From Sulfurospirillum sp. (GTDB lineage Bacteria; Campylobacterota; Campylobacteria; Campylobacterales; Sulfurospirillaceae): DNA of 64,000 nucleotides. A program made the position numbers and the translations under genes. The stretch spans positions 62,001 through 126,000 of the forward strand of contig JACUTU010000006.1 of the NCBI GenBank assembly GCA_014859685.1, in the 5' to 3' direction. Numbering within the stretch: the stretch's first letter is position 1; the number at the start of each line of letters is the position of its first letter. Below the pieces are notes generated by a model, which was not told the origin of the DNA, did no database searches, and worked only from the letters and a program-made list of their open reading frames with translations. Shown here piece by piece: positions 1 through 7,125 of this stretch.

Positions 1-93
1 GCCAAAAAAAGCAATACAAGAGATGTTATCCAAAAGGCATTGATTCTTGCAATAGTGCCATCAACAAGCTTCAGTGAAATAGGGCAAGATTGA
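1..93 (+). CDS. 3' end of an unidentified CDS cut by the window edge
   Basis: Frame 1 is open from the first base to TGA at 91-93 (30 residues, ending SFSEIGQD). The next gene starts 160 bases later behind its own promoter-like AT-rich stretch. I do not recognise the fragment. It could be a chance open frame, but its position and orientation fit the tail of an upstream gene. Confidence 0.35.
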   Translation, partial: AKKSNTRDVIQKALILAIVPSTSFSEIGQD

Positions 94-220
94 GACAATT
101 TTTATCCTTTTTATTAATTTTTAGAATTGTAGTGTTTTAAAATATAAATGTCAAGTAATTCTATAAAAATACTAAAGTATTAAAAATTGTGTCATTTATA
201 AAGTATTTTAAGCAGAACGA

Positions 221-226
221 TAGAAT
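221..226 (+). promoter_or_regulatory. candidate -10 box for the ADP-ribosylglycohydrolase-family gene
   Basis: TAGAAT lies 27 bases before the ATG at 253, in an AT-rich region (94-250). It is followed by a good ribosome site, AAGGAG, at about 241-246. Epsilonproteobacterial sigma-70 promoters often lack a -35 box, so only the -10 is claimed. Confidence 0.4.
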
Positions 227-252
227 GATGTCATAAAAACAAGGAGCATACA

Positions 253-1107
253 ATGTTTGCAGAAAAAATAGATACATTAGTACACGGTTTGTTGGTAAGC
301 GATGCGTATTGCCTCGGGGCGCATTGGGTTTATGATGAGAAACAATTGCGTGAAGCAAAGATAAATTGGGATGGACTCAATGCACCTCTAGCTATTTGGC
401 ACAAAGGTAAAGTTGCTGGCGATTTTACCCATTATGGCGATCAATTGCTCTGGTTTTATCAATTTTTGAAAGATAAAACAAGTTTTGACGCCGATGCGTA
501 TCAAGATTTTTGGTTTGAAAAGATGCAGCACTATACAGGCTATATTGATGGAGCCACAAGGGTTAGTTTGGAAAATATAAAAAATGCTAAAAATCCAAGC
601 GGCGCATCTTCAACCGACCTCTCTATCACCGCTCGCATAGTCCCACTTTTACAGGTTTCAAATACACCGCAAGAATTTTATGAAAATGTTTACAAGTTTA
701 TACGCATCACGCACAACAGTGAACTTGCTCTTGCCTGTGGTGATTTTTTCGCAAAACTTCTCGTGCTAGTTCTTGAAGGAAATGAGATTTATGCTTCTAT
801 CCAAAAACTCTTACATGTAAGCTCGCCTGAAATCCAAAAAATGGTGCAAAATGGACTTGAAAGCAAAGAAGCAGATACTTTTATCACGATTCGCGAGTTT
901 GGACCAGCATGTGATATAAAAGAGGGTTTAAGTGGTGTTATACATCTGTTGTGCAAATATGATAACTTGCAGACTATGTTGCAAGAAAATGCTAAAGCAG
1001 GCGGTGATTCGAGCGCACGAGGAATGAATGCTACGATGATTTTTTTGGCAAAATATTCACTTGATGCACTTCCAAAAAAATGGCAAGCACTCAATGCTGG
1101 CATCTAA
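253..1107 (+). CDS. ADP-ribosylglycohydrolase family protein
   Basis: This 284-residue cytosolic protein matches the DraG / crystallin-J1 family (COG1397). That family removes ADP-ribose from modified proteins or small molecules using paired metal ions. The N-terminal segment LVSDAYCLGAHWVYD and the later GDFTHYGDQ and GASSTDLS segments sit where the family has its helical core and metal motifs. The C-terminal metal motif, GGDTDT in DraG, reads GGDSSARG here, so classical dinuclear-metal hydrolase activity is uncertain and the substrate is unknown. The ATG follows AAGGAG. The next gene starts 13 bases after the stop, so the two are probably co-transcribed. Confidence 0.8.
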   Translation: MFAEKIDTLVHGLLVSDAYCLGAHWVYDEKQLREAKINWDGLNAPLAIWHKGKVAGDFTHYGDQLLWFYQFLKDKTSFDADAYQDFWFEKMQHYTGYIDGATRVSLENIKNAKNPSGASSTDLSITARIVPLLQVSNTPQEFYENVYKFIRITHNSELALACGDFFAKLLVLVLEGNEIYASIQKLLHVSSPEIQKMVQNGLESKEADTFITIREFGPACDIKEGLSGVIHLLCKYDNLQTMLQENAKAGGDSSARGMNATMIFLAKYSLDALPKKWQALNAGI

Positions 1108-1120
1108 AAAGGATAAAAAG

Positions 1121-1504
1121 ATGGATCTATATAATTTATTTGAAAACACTATGGGAACCGGAGTATTAGCAACTGCTAGCAAAAGTGGCGAAGTAAACTG
1201 TGCTATCTATGCACGCCCGCATGTAAAAGGTGATAGTGTACGATTTGTTACTCTTGAGCGAAAAAACTTAGAAAACTTACGGGAAAATCCGTATGCGTAT
1301 TATTTATTTCGCACCGATGGGGGAGGTTACAATGGGGTGCGGTTAGAACTTTTATTGCAAGAGATACGAGATGATTTGCAAGAAGTGATAAGCCTGAGGC
1401 GACGGCATACTGAGATGCAAGAAAAAGAGTTTGTATTAGAGTTTAAAATCCTCAAAACTCACCCACTTATCGGCACTACATGTAACGAAGATGCACTTTT
1501 ATAG
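1121..1504 (+). CDS. pyridoxamine 5'-phosphate oxidase-like FMN-binding protein
   Basis: This 127-residue protein has the small split-barrel flavin fold of the PNPOx-like family. The opening MGTGVLATASKSGEVN, then IYARPHVKGDSVRFVT and NPYAYYLFRTDG, are the usual beta-barrel segments. Such proteins bind FMN or F420 and reduce diverse substrates; the substrate here cannot be read from sequence. The ATG at 1121 follows GGAT. An upstream in-frame ATG at 1061 would lie inside the previous gene and is less likely. It is probably the second gene of a two-gene operon with the ADP-ribosylglycohydrolase-family gene. Confidence 0.75.
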   Translation: MDLYNLFENTMGTGVLATASKSGEVNCAIYARPHVKGDSVRFVTLERKNLENLRENPYAYYLFRTDGGGYNGVRLELLLQEIRDDLQEVISLRRRHTEMQEKEFVLEFKILKTHPLIGTTCNEDALL

Positions 1505-1587
1505 CCATCTTCTTGTGCTTTGGCGATATGCTTCATATGCTTTTTCAAAAAGCTCACTAAGGACTTGTTCCTCTTTGGGGATGATAA

Positions 1588-1706
1588 CTGACCTTACGCT
1601 CTTTTGTAAAAAAGTTCGTAAATACCTCTTCGTAGCTTTAGGAGGTTGTGGGGACATTTGTCCCTGCCACTGAAACGCACAAGTTTGTTTTAGTGCCTAA
1701 CATTAG
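1588..1706 (-). repeat. MITE-like intergenic repeat, copy 1 (119 bp, internally deleted)
   Basis: This is a reverse-oriented copy of the dispersed element. It begins CTGACCTTACGC and ends TAACATTAG. It includes the GGGACATTTGTCCC palindrome and the arm that pairs TTTTAGTG with CACTGAAA, but lacks about 20 bases of the core seen in other copies. It is flanked by ATGATAA (1581-1587) and ATGGTAA (1707-1713), a 6/7 direct repeat consistent with target duplication. It sits between the convergent 3' ends of two genes. Confidence 0.8.
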
Positions 1707-1728
1707 ATGGTAACTTGTATTTTGTCTA

Positions 1729-1845
1729 TCAAAACGCATTTTTATCCACCCAATAATCACAAAAAATACTATTTGTCCACAAACCAAAAGACCAAAAAAA
1801 TTGTGCTAGTGCGCTACATGTAAAGAGAATGACAAATAACATCAT
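1729..1845 (-). CDS. possible 38-residue membrane peptide downstream of dbpA
   Basis: An ATG about 20 bases after the dbpA stop opens a 38-codon frame starting MMLFVILFTCSALAQFFWSF, hydrophobic for its first ~25 residues and ending in a short polar tail. No clear ribosome site is visible, and the region next to the repeat element is AT-rich, so this may be chance. Confidence 0.25.
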   Translation of the reverse strand: MMLFVILFTCSALAQFFWSFGLWTNSIFCDYWVDKNAF

Positions 1846-1865
1846 CGGCTTTGGTTTGTAATTTT

Positions 1866-3194
1866 TTAGAGTATCCATAATTTAAAATTTTTCTTTTTAA
1901 TTTTTTTATTTTGCATAGTTTCAAAACACGCACGCACTTTTTCTTTTTTGATGGCTACATAAGCGTATTTGTCAAAAATATCTATATTTCCTATATCTTC
2001 AGGTGCCATTTTACCCTCGTGGATAAATGCTCCTAAAATATCTGTTTTGCGGATTTTATCGCGTTTTCCAGCTGCTATGCAGAGTGTTTTAAAAGGTGCT
2101 TTGTAAATCTGCGGTTTGCAAATTTTTAGCTCTTGCACCTGAATGTTTTCAAGATATGCCGGCAAATTCGTCTTGATGAACGAAACAGCTATTCCCTCTG
2201 TTTCAATGCGACCTGTTCGTCCAATGCGGTGGATGTAAACAGCACCATCGTGTGGCAAGTCATAGTTGATAACCATCGGCACAAGTGGGATATCCAATCC
2301 TCTTGAAGCAACATCAGTGGCTATCAAAAAAGAAAAACTGTGTTGTTTGAAACAAAGTAGCGTCTCATCTCTATCGATTTGTGCTAAATCACTGTGCATT
2401 GCCCTTGCTTCATAGCCTAGTTTGTTGAGTTGCATTTCAAGTGTGTCACATTGGATTTTTGTGTTGCAAAAGATGATGGCTCGTTTGGGTTGATACTGCG
2501 AAATAACTGTAGCTAAAGCGTCATTGTGGTAGTGATAAAAAAGTTCCTCTATGGAGTTTTTTTCCTCTTGTGTGATGATACATTCTTGATCTTTTTGGAA
2601 TTTGCTTGAGAGATCGCGAATCTCTTGCGGAAATGTAGCTGAAAAGAGGAGTGTTTGTTTGTTTTTTGGTACTGTTTTGAGGATAAATTCTATCTCTTCA
2701 ACAAAACCCATCTGCAGCATTTTATCAGCTTCATCAAGTACAAAAGTGGTAATTGATTCGAGTTTGAGTGTCTCTTTTTCTAAATGATCCCTAATACGCC
2801 CAGGAGTGCCGACAATGATATGCGCTCCATGTTGCAAAGATTGTGCTTGCGGGCGTAAGGGTGTTCCTCCACAAAGTGTTATGATTTTGATGTCATTTTG
2901 AAAACTAGCTACTTTTCGCAACGACTCAGCAACTTGTTGTGCAAGTTCTCTTGTTGGCGTAATGATACAAGCTTGCAATTTGATGGGATAACTTATATCG
3001 AGTTTGAGCAAGAGGGGCAATGCAAATGCAAGTGTTTTACCGCTACCTGTTTTTGCTTGCACGAGGAGATCTTTTCCTTGAAGTGCTTGTGGTAAGCACA
3101 GAGCTTGCACGGGCGTCATGTGTAAAAAACCAAGTCTTTTAAGTGTTTCTAACATTGAGGGATGTTCAATGTATTGTTCAAATTTTTGTTGCAT
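1866..3194 (-). CDS. dbpA: ATP-dependent RNA helicase, DbpA type
   Basis: This is a 442-residue DEAD-box helicase. Visible motifs are AKTGSGKT (Walker A), PTRELAQQ, GTPGR, DEAD, SAT and HRIGRTGR, covering both RecA-like lobes (about 1-365). The last ~75 residues (GKRDKIRKTDILGAFI...) match the DbpA C-terminal RNA-binding domain, which in E. coli directs the enzyme to hairpin 92 of 23S rRNA during 50S ribosome assembly. It is divergently transcribed from psd with a 71-base shared upstream region. The ATG at 3194 gives the usual short N-terminus of the family. Confidence 0.92.
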   Translation of the reverse strand: MQQKFEQYIEHPSMLETLKRLGFLHMTPVQALCLPQALQGKDLLVQAKTGSGKTLAFALPLLLKLDISYPIKLQACIITPTRELAQQVAESLRKVASFQNDIKIITLCGGTPLRPQAQSLQHGAHIIVGTPGRIRDHLEKETLKLESITTFVLDEADKMLQMGFVEEIEFILKTVPKNKQTLLFSATFPQEIRDLSSKFQKDQECIITQEEKNSIEELFYHYHNDALATVISQYQPKRAIIFCNTKIQCDTLEMQLNKLGYEARAMHSDLAQIDRDETLLCFKQHSFSFLIATDVASRGLDIPLVPMVINYDLPHDGAVYIHRIGRTGRIETEGIAVSFIKTNLPAYLENIQVQELKICKPQIYKAPFKTLCIAAGKRDKIRKTDILGAFIHEGKMAPEDIGNIDIFDKYAYVAIKKEKVRACFETMQNKKIKKKNFKLWIL

Positions 3195-3265
3195 GCTTAA
3201 TCTCGCTTTGTATGTAAATTTGCTATTATAGCGAGATATTTCAATAAAAAAGAGAATAAATCATT

Positions 3266-4084
3266 ATGCGTCAATTTAAAAGTTCCCTATTTTCAAGACT
3301 TTTCGGCTCTTTTGCTTCTTGCAAATTTCCAAAACCAGTACAATGGTTTATCAACTTTGCTTATACAAAAATTTTGGGCGTTGATCTATATGATTTTGAC
3401 AATTTTGCATCCTATCCTTCTCTCAATGCTCTTTTTACGCGAAAGCTCAAAAAAGGACGATTTTTTTCTCAAAATGAAAATGTGATGATCTCGCCATGCG
3501 ATAGTTTCATCAGTGCCAGCGGAAAGATAGAAGATGCACAAGCATTGCAGATCAAGGGTTTTTCCTATGGTGTGAGTGAACTTTTGGGTTATAGTATTGT
3601 TAAAAGTGAAAAAAATAGATTGGAAAATGGACAATTTATCAACTTTTATCTCTCTCCAAAAGATTACCACCGCTATCATGTACCTATCGATATGTATGTT
3701 GCGAAAGCGGTGCATATACCAGGTCGATTGTATCCTGTGAATTTTAGATGGTTGCAAAAAATTCCTCAACTTTTTTGTGAAAATGAACGGGTTGTTTTGG
3801 AGTGTTACACAAAAAAGGGCAAGCTTTTTTATTTGATTTTTGTGGGCGCACTCAATGTCGGTAAGATGGTTTTCAATTTTGATGCGTGCATTCAAACAAA
3901 TGCTAAAAAACAGGGTGAGAAATTTTATACATACGATGAGCTTTATTTGCAAAAAGGTGATGAACTTGGGAGGTTTGAGATGGGTTCAACCATCGTAATG
4001 CTTTTCGAACAAGATACTCTAGCGCTTACATGTAAGAGTGGGGCGAGTGTGCGATTTGGTGATGCTATCGCTACACTCAGTTAA
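3266..4084 (+). CDS. psd: phosphatidylserine decarboxylase proenzyme
   Basis: This 272-residue enzyme makes phosphatidylethanolamine from phosphatidylserine at the inner membrane. Family marks are LSPKDYHRYHVP in the middle and the near-C-terminal GST (EMGSTIVMLFE). There the chain cleaves itself and the Ser becomes the pyruvoyl cofactor. Length is normal for the bacterial class. It is divergent from dbpA and overlaps the convergent MATE gene by 8 bases at their 3' ends. Confidence 0.93.
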   Translation: MRQFKSSLFSRLFGSFASCKFPKPVQWFINFAYTKILGVDLYDFDNFASYPSLNALFTRKLKKGRFFSQNENVMISPCDSFISASGKIEDAQALQIKGFSYGVSELLGYSIVKSEKNRLENGQFINFYLSPKDYHRYHVPIDMYVAKAVHIPGRLYPVNFRWLQKIPQLFCENERVVLECYTKKGKLFYLIFVGALNVGKMVFNFDACIQTNAKKQGEKFYTYDELYLQKGDELGRFEMGSTIVMLFEQDTLALTCKSGASVRFGDAIATLS

Positions 4085-5414
4085 GTTTGTTAAGTTTTCT
4101 TTTAGCATACCAAAGTATAAAAAACGCCGAACCCCAAATGGTGGCGGCTATTCCCCACCAATACACTTGTAAATCTAGATCTAAAAGAGCAAAGATGCCA
4201 AAAAATGTCACAGGCACGATCACTTGTCGCAATAGTCCAAGATAAACTAAAAGAGCAGGTTGTTTGATACCTTGCAGTAATGAGATATGGATAAAAACCA
4301 GCACATATGCATACAAAGAAACGGCCGCTGCTTGCAAATAGGCGTTTCCAGCTGCGATGACTTGCGTATCTTTGGTAAAAAGACTCATAAAATAAGCACC
4401 AAAAACAAAGAGAAAAAAGATTCCGATGATCCACAGTATAAAGCCCAATTTTTTTGTTTCACGAATCGTTTCTTTGATCCGTTCAAACTCTTTTGCACCA
4501 TTGTTTTGAGAAACGATAGCAAGTACGGCGACATTGATGCCGATGCTTGGTAGCAAGATGATCTGCTCAATGCGAACAGCAACGCCATAAGCCGCAACTG
4601 CGTATTGACCAAATGGTGCAATAAAATAGGTGATAATATACATGCCAAGTGCCATGAGGAGCATATTTGCTGTAGGTGGCATACCTTGTTTTATAAAATC
4701 TTTCATGATTTGTATATCAAAAACAAAAGGTGGCATATCTTGAAAAAGTGTTGTCTTTTTTGCTGCCAAAAACAGATACAAAGCGCCTATTATCTCTATG
4801 AACACAGTAGCAAGTGCGATGCCGCCAACGCCTAAAGCAGGCACGCCAAAACCACCTTTGACAAACCAAAAATCCAAAAGTATATTGGCAAAAGCGCCAC
4901 CTACGAGGAAGTTTCGATATACTTTTGCATTGCCTAACGCATTTAAGATGGCATTGGCAAAAAAGACGATGATGAAAAACACAGCCCCATATAAGATGAT
5001 GTTAATGTACGATAATGCTTCTTGCAAATACGCATCTTGTGCCCCTAAAAGTTTTATAAATATAGGTGCTAAAACAAGTCCGATTATCGTAAGAAAAATC
5101 GATAAAATAAGCCCCAATATGCCACTGTGATAGACGATTTGTTTTGCATAGCTTTCGTTTTTTTCGCCCAATGCGTTGCCTAAAAGCGCTGTAACACTTT
5201 GTGACATTCCCCCAGCCAATGCGATGATCATAAAAAAGATAGAAAAAGTCAAAGACAAAGCCGCAAGTGCTTGCGTAGAGATCTCACCTGCAAAAAAAGT
5301 ATCGGTGACATTAAACATCGTATGAAAAAAATATCCAATACTTGATGGCAGTGCTATGTTTTTTATGTGCGTTTTGATATCGCCTTGGGTGAGGTCACTC
5401 TGTGAGGTTTTCAT
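4077..5414 (-). CDS. MATE family multidrug/cation antiporter
   Basis: This 445-residue membrane protein has about 12 hydrophobic segments and the MATE opening: a short polar N-terminus followed by HIKNIALPSSIGYFFHTMFNVTDTFFAGEIS. MATE proteins expel cationic drugs or metabolites using Na+ or H+ gradients; the substrate cannot be predicted. It starts 6 bases after the ychF stop, so it is likely co-transcribed with ychF. Its end overlaps psd tail to tail. Confidence 0.9.
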   Translation of the reverse strand: MKTSQSDLTQGDIKTHIKNIALPSSIGYFFHTMFNVTDTFFAGEISTQALAALSLTFSIFFMIIALAGGMSQSVTALLGNALGEKNESYAKQIVYHSGILGLILSIFLTIIGLVLAPIFIKLLGAQDAYLQEALSYINIILYGAVFFIIVFFANAILNALGNAKVYRNFLVGGAFANILLDFWFVKGGFGVPALGVGGIALATVFIEIIGALYLFLAAKKTTLFQDMPPFVFDIQIMKDFIKQGMPPTANMLLMALGMYIITYFIAPFGQYAVAAYGVAVRIEQIILLPSIGINVAVLAIVSQNNGAKEFERIKETIRETKKLGFILWIIGIFFLFVFGAYFMSLFTKDTQVIAAGNAYLQAAAVSLYAYVLVFIHISLLQGIKQPALLVYLGLLRQVIVPVTFFGIFALLDLDLQVYWWGIAATIWGSAFFILWYAKRKLNKLN

Positions 5415-5420
5415 TTGTGG

Positions 5421-6521
5421 TTAAACATTGAACCTAAAGTGCATTATATCGCCATCTTTTACGATATACTCTTTGCCCTCAAGACGCATCTTGCCGGCTT
5501 CTTTGCTTTTCGCTTCGCCTCCACATGTAACAAAATCCTCATAAGCGATCACTTCGGCACGGATGAAGCCTTTTTCAAAGTCATTGTGGATCACAGAAGC
5601 TGCTTTTGGTGCAAGCCAACCCCGCTCAATAGTCCACGCTCGAACCTCTTTGACTCCAGCGGTAAAGTAGCTGATTAGCCCTAATTTATCAAAAGCCAAA
5701 TGAATAATCTTGTTGAGTCCAGATTCGCTTACGCCAAGTTCAGATAAAAATTCCTGTGCCTCTTCATCGCTCAATCCAACAAGTTCTTCTTCAATTTTTG
5801 CGCACAATACGATGACATCCGCACCTATCTCTTGTGCGTGATTTTTCACAGCTTTGACATATTCGTTTTCTTCAAGCAAACTCTCTTCATCTACATTTGC
5901 CCCATAAATGATCTCTTTGTTTGAGAGAAATCGCAACTCTTTATCGAGCGCTTCAAAAATTGGATCATCTTTTTTTGTAAAAGTACTTACAGGTTGCAAA
6001 TCATCAAGATGTGCTTTGAGTTCAAGTGCAAGTTCATAAGCCCCACGAGCCGTTTTATCTGCTTTTGCAGTGCGGTTGAGTTTGTCCATCTTCTTTTCGA
6101 GCTGTTGAATATCAGCAAATATAAGTTCACTTTCAATGATTTCTATATCTCTCAACGGATTGATACTGCCCTCAACATGTGTGACATTTTCATCAACAAA
6201 ACATCGCACCATATGAAGTATGACTTCTACTTCACGAATATTTGATAAAAACTGATTTCCCAAACCCTCGCCCTTGCTTGCACCCTTCACAAGCCCAGCG
6301 ATATCAACAAAATCAACCGTAGAATACTGAATTCGTTCAGGATTTACGATCTTCGCAAGCTCAGCTAATCGAATATCTGGTACCGGTACCACTGCTTTGT
6401 TTGGTTCAATCGTACAAAAAGGATAGTTTGCACTCTGTGCATTTTGTGCCTTTGTAAGTGCATTGAAAGTTGTTGATTTGCCTATATTTGGTAGCCCTAC
6501 GATTCCTACTCCAAGTCCCAT
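5421..6521 (-). CDS. ychF: redox-regulated ribosome-associated ATPase YchF/EngD
   Basis: This 366-residue OBG-family P-loop protein binds ribosomes and preferentially hydrolyses ATP. The opening MGLGVGIVGLPNIGKST is the G1 loop, DIAGLVKGASKGEGLGNQFL covers G3, and a C-terminal TGS-like domain (GVKEVRAWTIERGWLAPKAA...) ends KDGDIMHFRFNV, the typical YchF terminus. In C. jejuni and H. pylori ychF lies next to pepA. Here pepA is 3.7 kb away, with an inserted kinase segment between them. Confidence 0.95.
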   Translation of the reverse strand: MGLGVGIVGLPNIGKSTTFNALTKAQNAQSANYPFCTIEPNKAVVPVPDIRLAELAKIVNPERIQYSTVDFVDIAGLVKGASKGEGLGNQFLSNIREVEVILHMVRCFVDENVTHVEGSINPLRDIEIIESELIFADIQQLEKKMDKLNRTAKADKTARGAYELALELKAHLDDLQPVSTFTKKDDPIFEALDKELRFLSNKEIIYGANVDEESLLEENEYVKAVKNHAQEIGADVIVLCAKIEEELVGLSDEEAQEFLSELGVSESGLNKIIHLAFDKLGLISYFTAGVKEVRAWTIERGWLAPKAASVIHNDFEKGFIRAEVIAYEDFVTCGGEAKSKEAGKMRLEGKEYIVKDGDIMHFRFNV

Positions 6522-6615
6522 TTTGTATCCTAATTTGTATATTTTAAAGTTTGCAATTATAGGCTAAGTTGCCAAAAAGAGAGATAAAAGAAGTGTTTAA
6601 TCTGCTTGAAAAGGT

Positions 6616-6647
6616 TTTAAAAATTATTCTAGCCTGTCCCCATTTTT
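6616..6647 (+). repeat. 32-bp repeat, left flank of the FIST-kinase segment
   Basis: This 32-base sequence with core TTCTAGCCTGTCCCCATT recurs perfectly and in the same orientation at 10140-10171 and 10174-10205. The complementary strand carries a GGGGACAGGCTAGAA motif. Similar motifs are, from memory, often found next to IS200-like/REP-associated transposase genes; no such gene is present here. Confidence 0.8.
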
Positions 6648-6911
6648 CGATATTAAGCCCAAAATTTAGACAAGCTAGTTAAAGAATTTTTAAAAGATAT
6701 ATTTGGTATCATAATCATAAAAGATATTTTGTGATCAGTGTTTGGATTGTTTTTGCAACAAGGAATTCTATCATTATACCTGTTTACAAAAGGCTTTTTT
6801 AAATTTTATTGAGCTTAAATTATCAATTATTTTTGGTAATTTGCAAGTGGCTCGATTGATTAAAGATTATTCAAATACAATTCATAGAAAACTAAAAAGA
6901 GAGAGGCCCTT

Positions 6912-7124
6912 ATGCATATTGTTAGCGTTTTAGCTGTTGATGACAAATTATTTAACTCAGACCTCATTGAGTTTGCTTTTGTGGACTCTCGCCATGTGCA
7001 AATAGCTAAAACAATCCAAGGTGACAAAGAAAAACTTTTCTTGCTTAATTTTAATGGCTATATATCAAAACCTGTTGATATTAATGAGCCTGAAAAATTT
7101 CTATTTAAATATTTAGTAATCTAA
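6912..7124 (+). pseudogene. response-regulator receiver domain remnant with internal deletion
   Basis: This 70-codon frame starts SVLAVDDKLFN, like the acidic pocket of a receiver domain. It ends GDKEKLFLLNFNGYISKPVDINEPEKF, the alpha4-beta5 end with the conserved Lys-Pro. The middle, including the phospho-accepting Asp strand, is missing (a receiver is normally ~120 residues). It stops directly before the kinase ATG at 7126, so it may be what is left of an accompanying or fused regulator. The preceding 6540-6910 region is AT-rich and shows no gene I can recognise. It could still be translated as a short protein. Confidence 0.55.
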
Positions 7125-7125
7125 A

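Noticed and set aside
3386-3952. 188-codon frame antisense to psd
   Set aside because: Lies entirely opposite the clearly conserved psd gene with no start signal or recognisable family.
6742-6933. 63-codon frame before the receiver remnant
   Set aside because: AT-rich, no family resemblance and out of frame with the remnant; probably decayed or random sequence.
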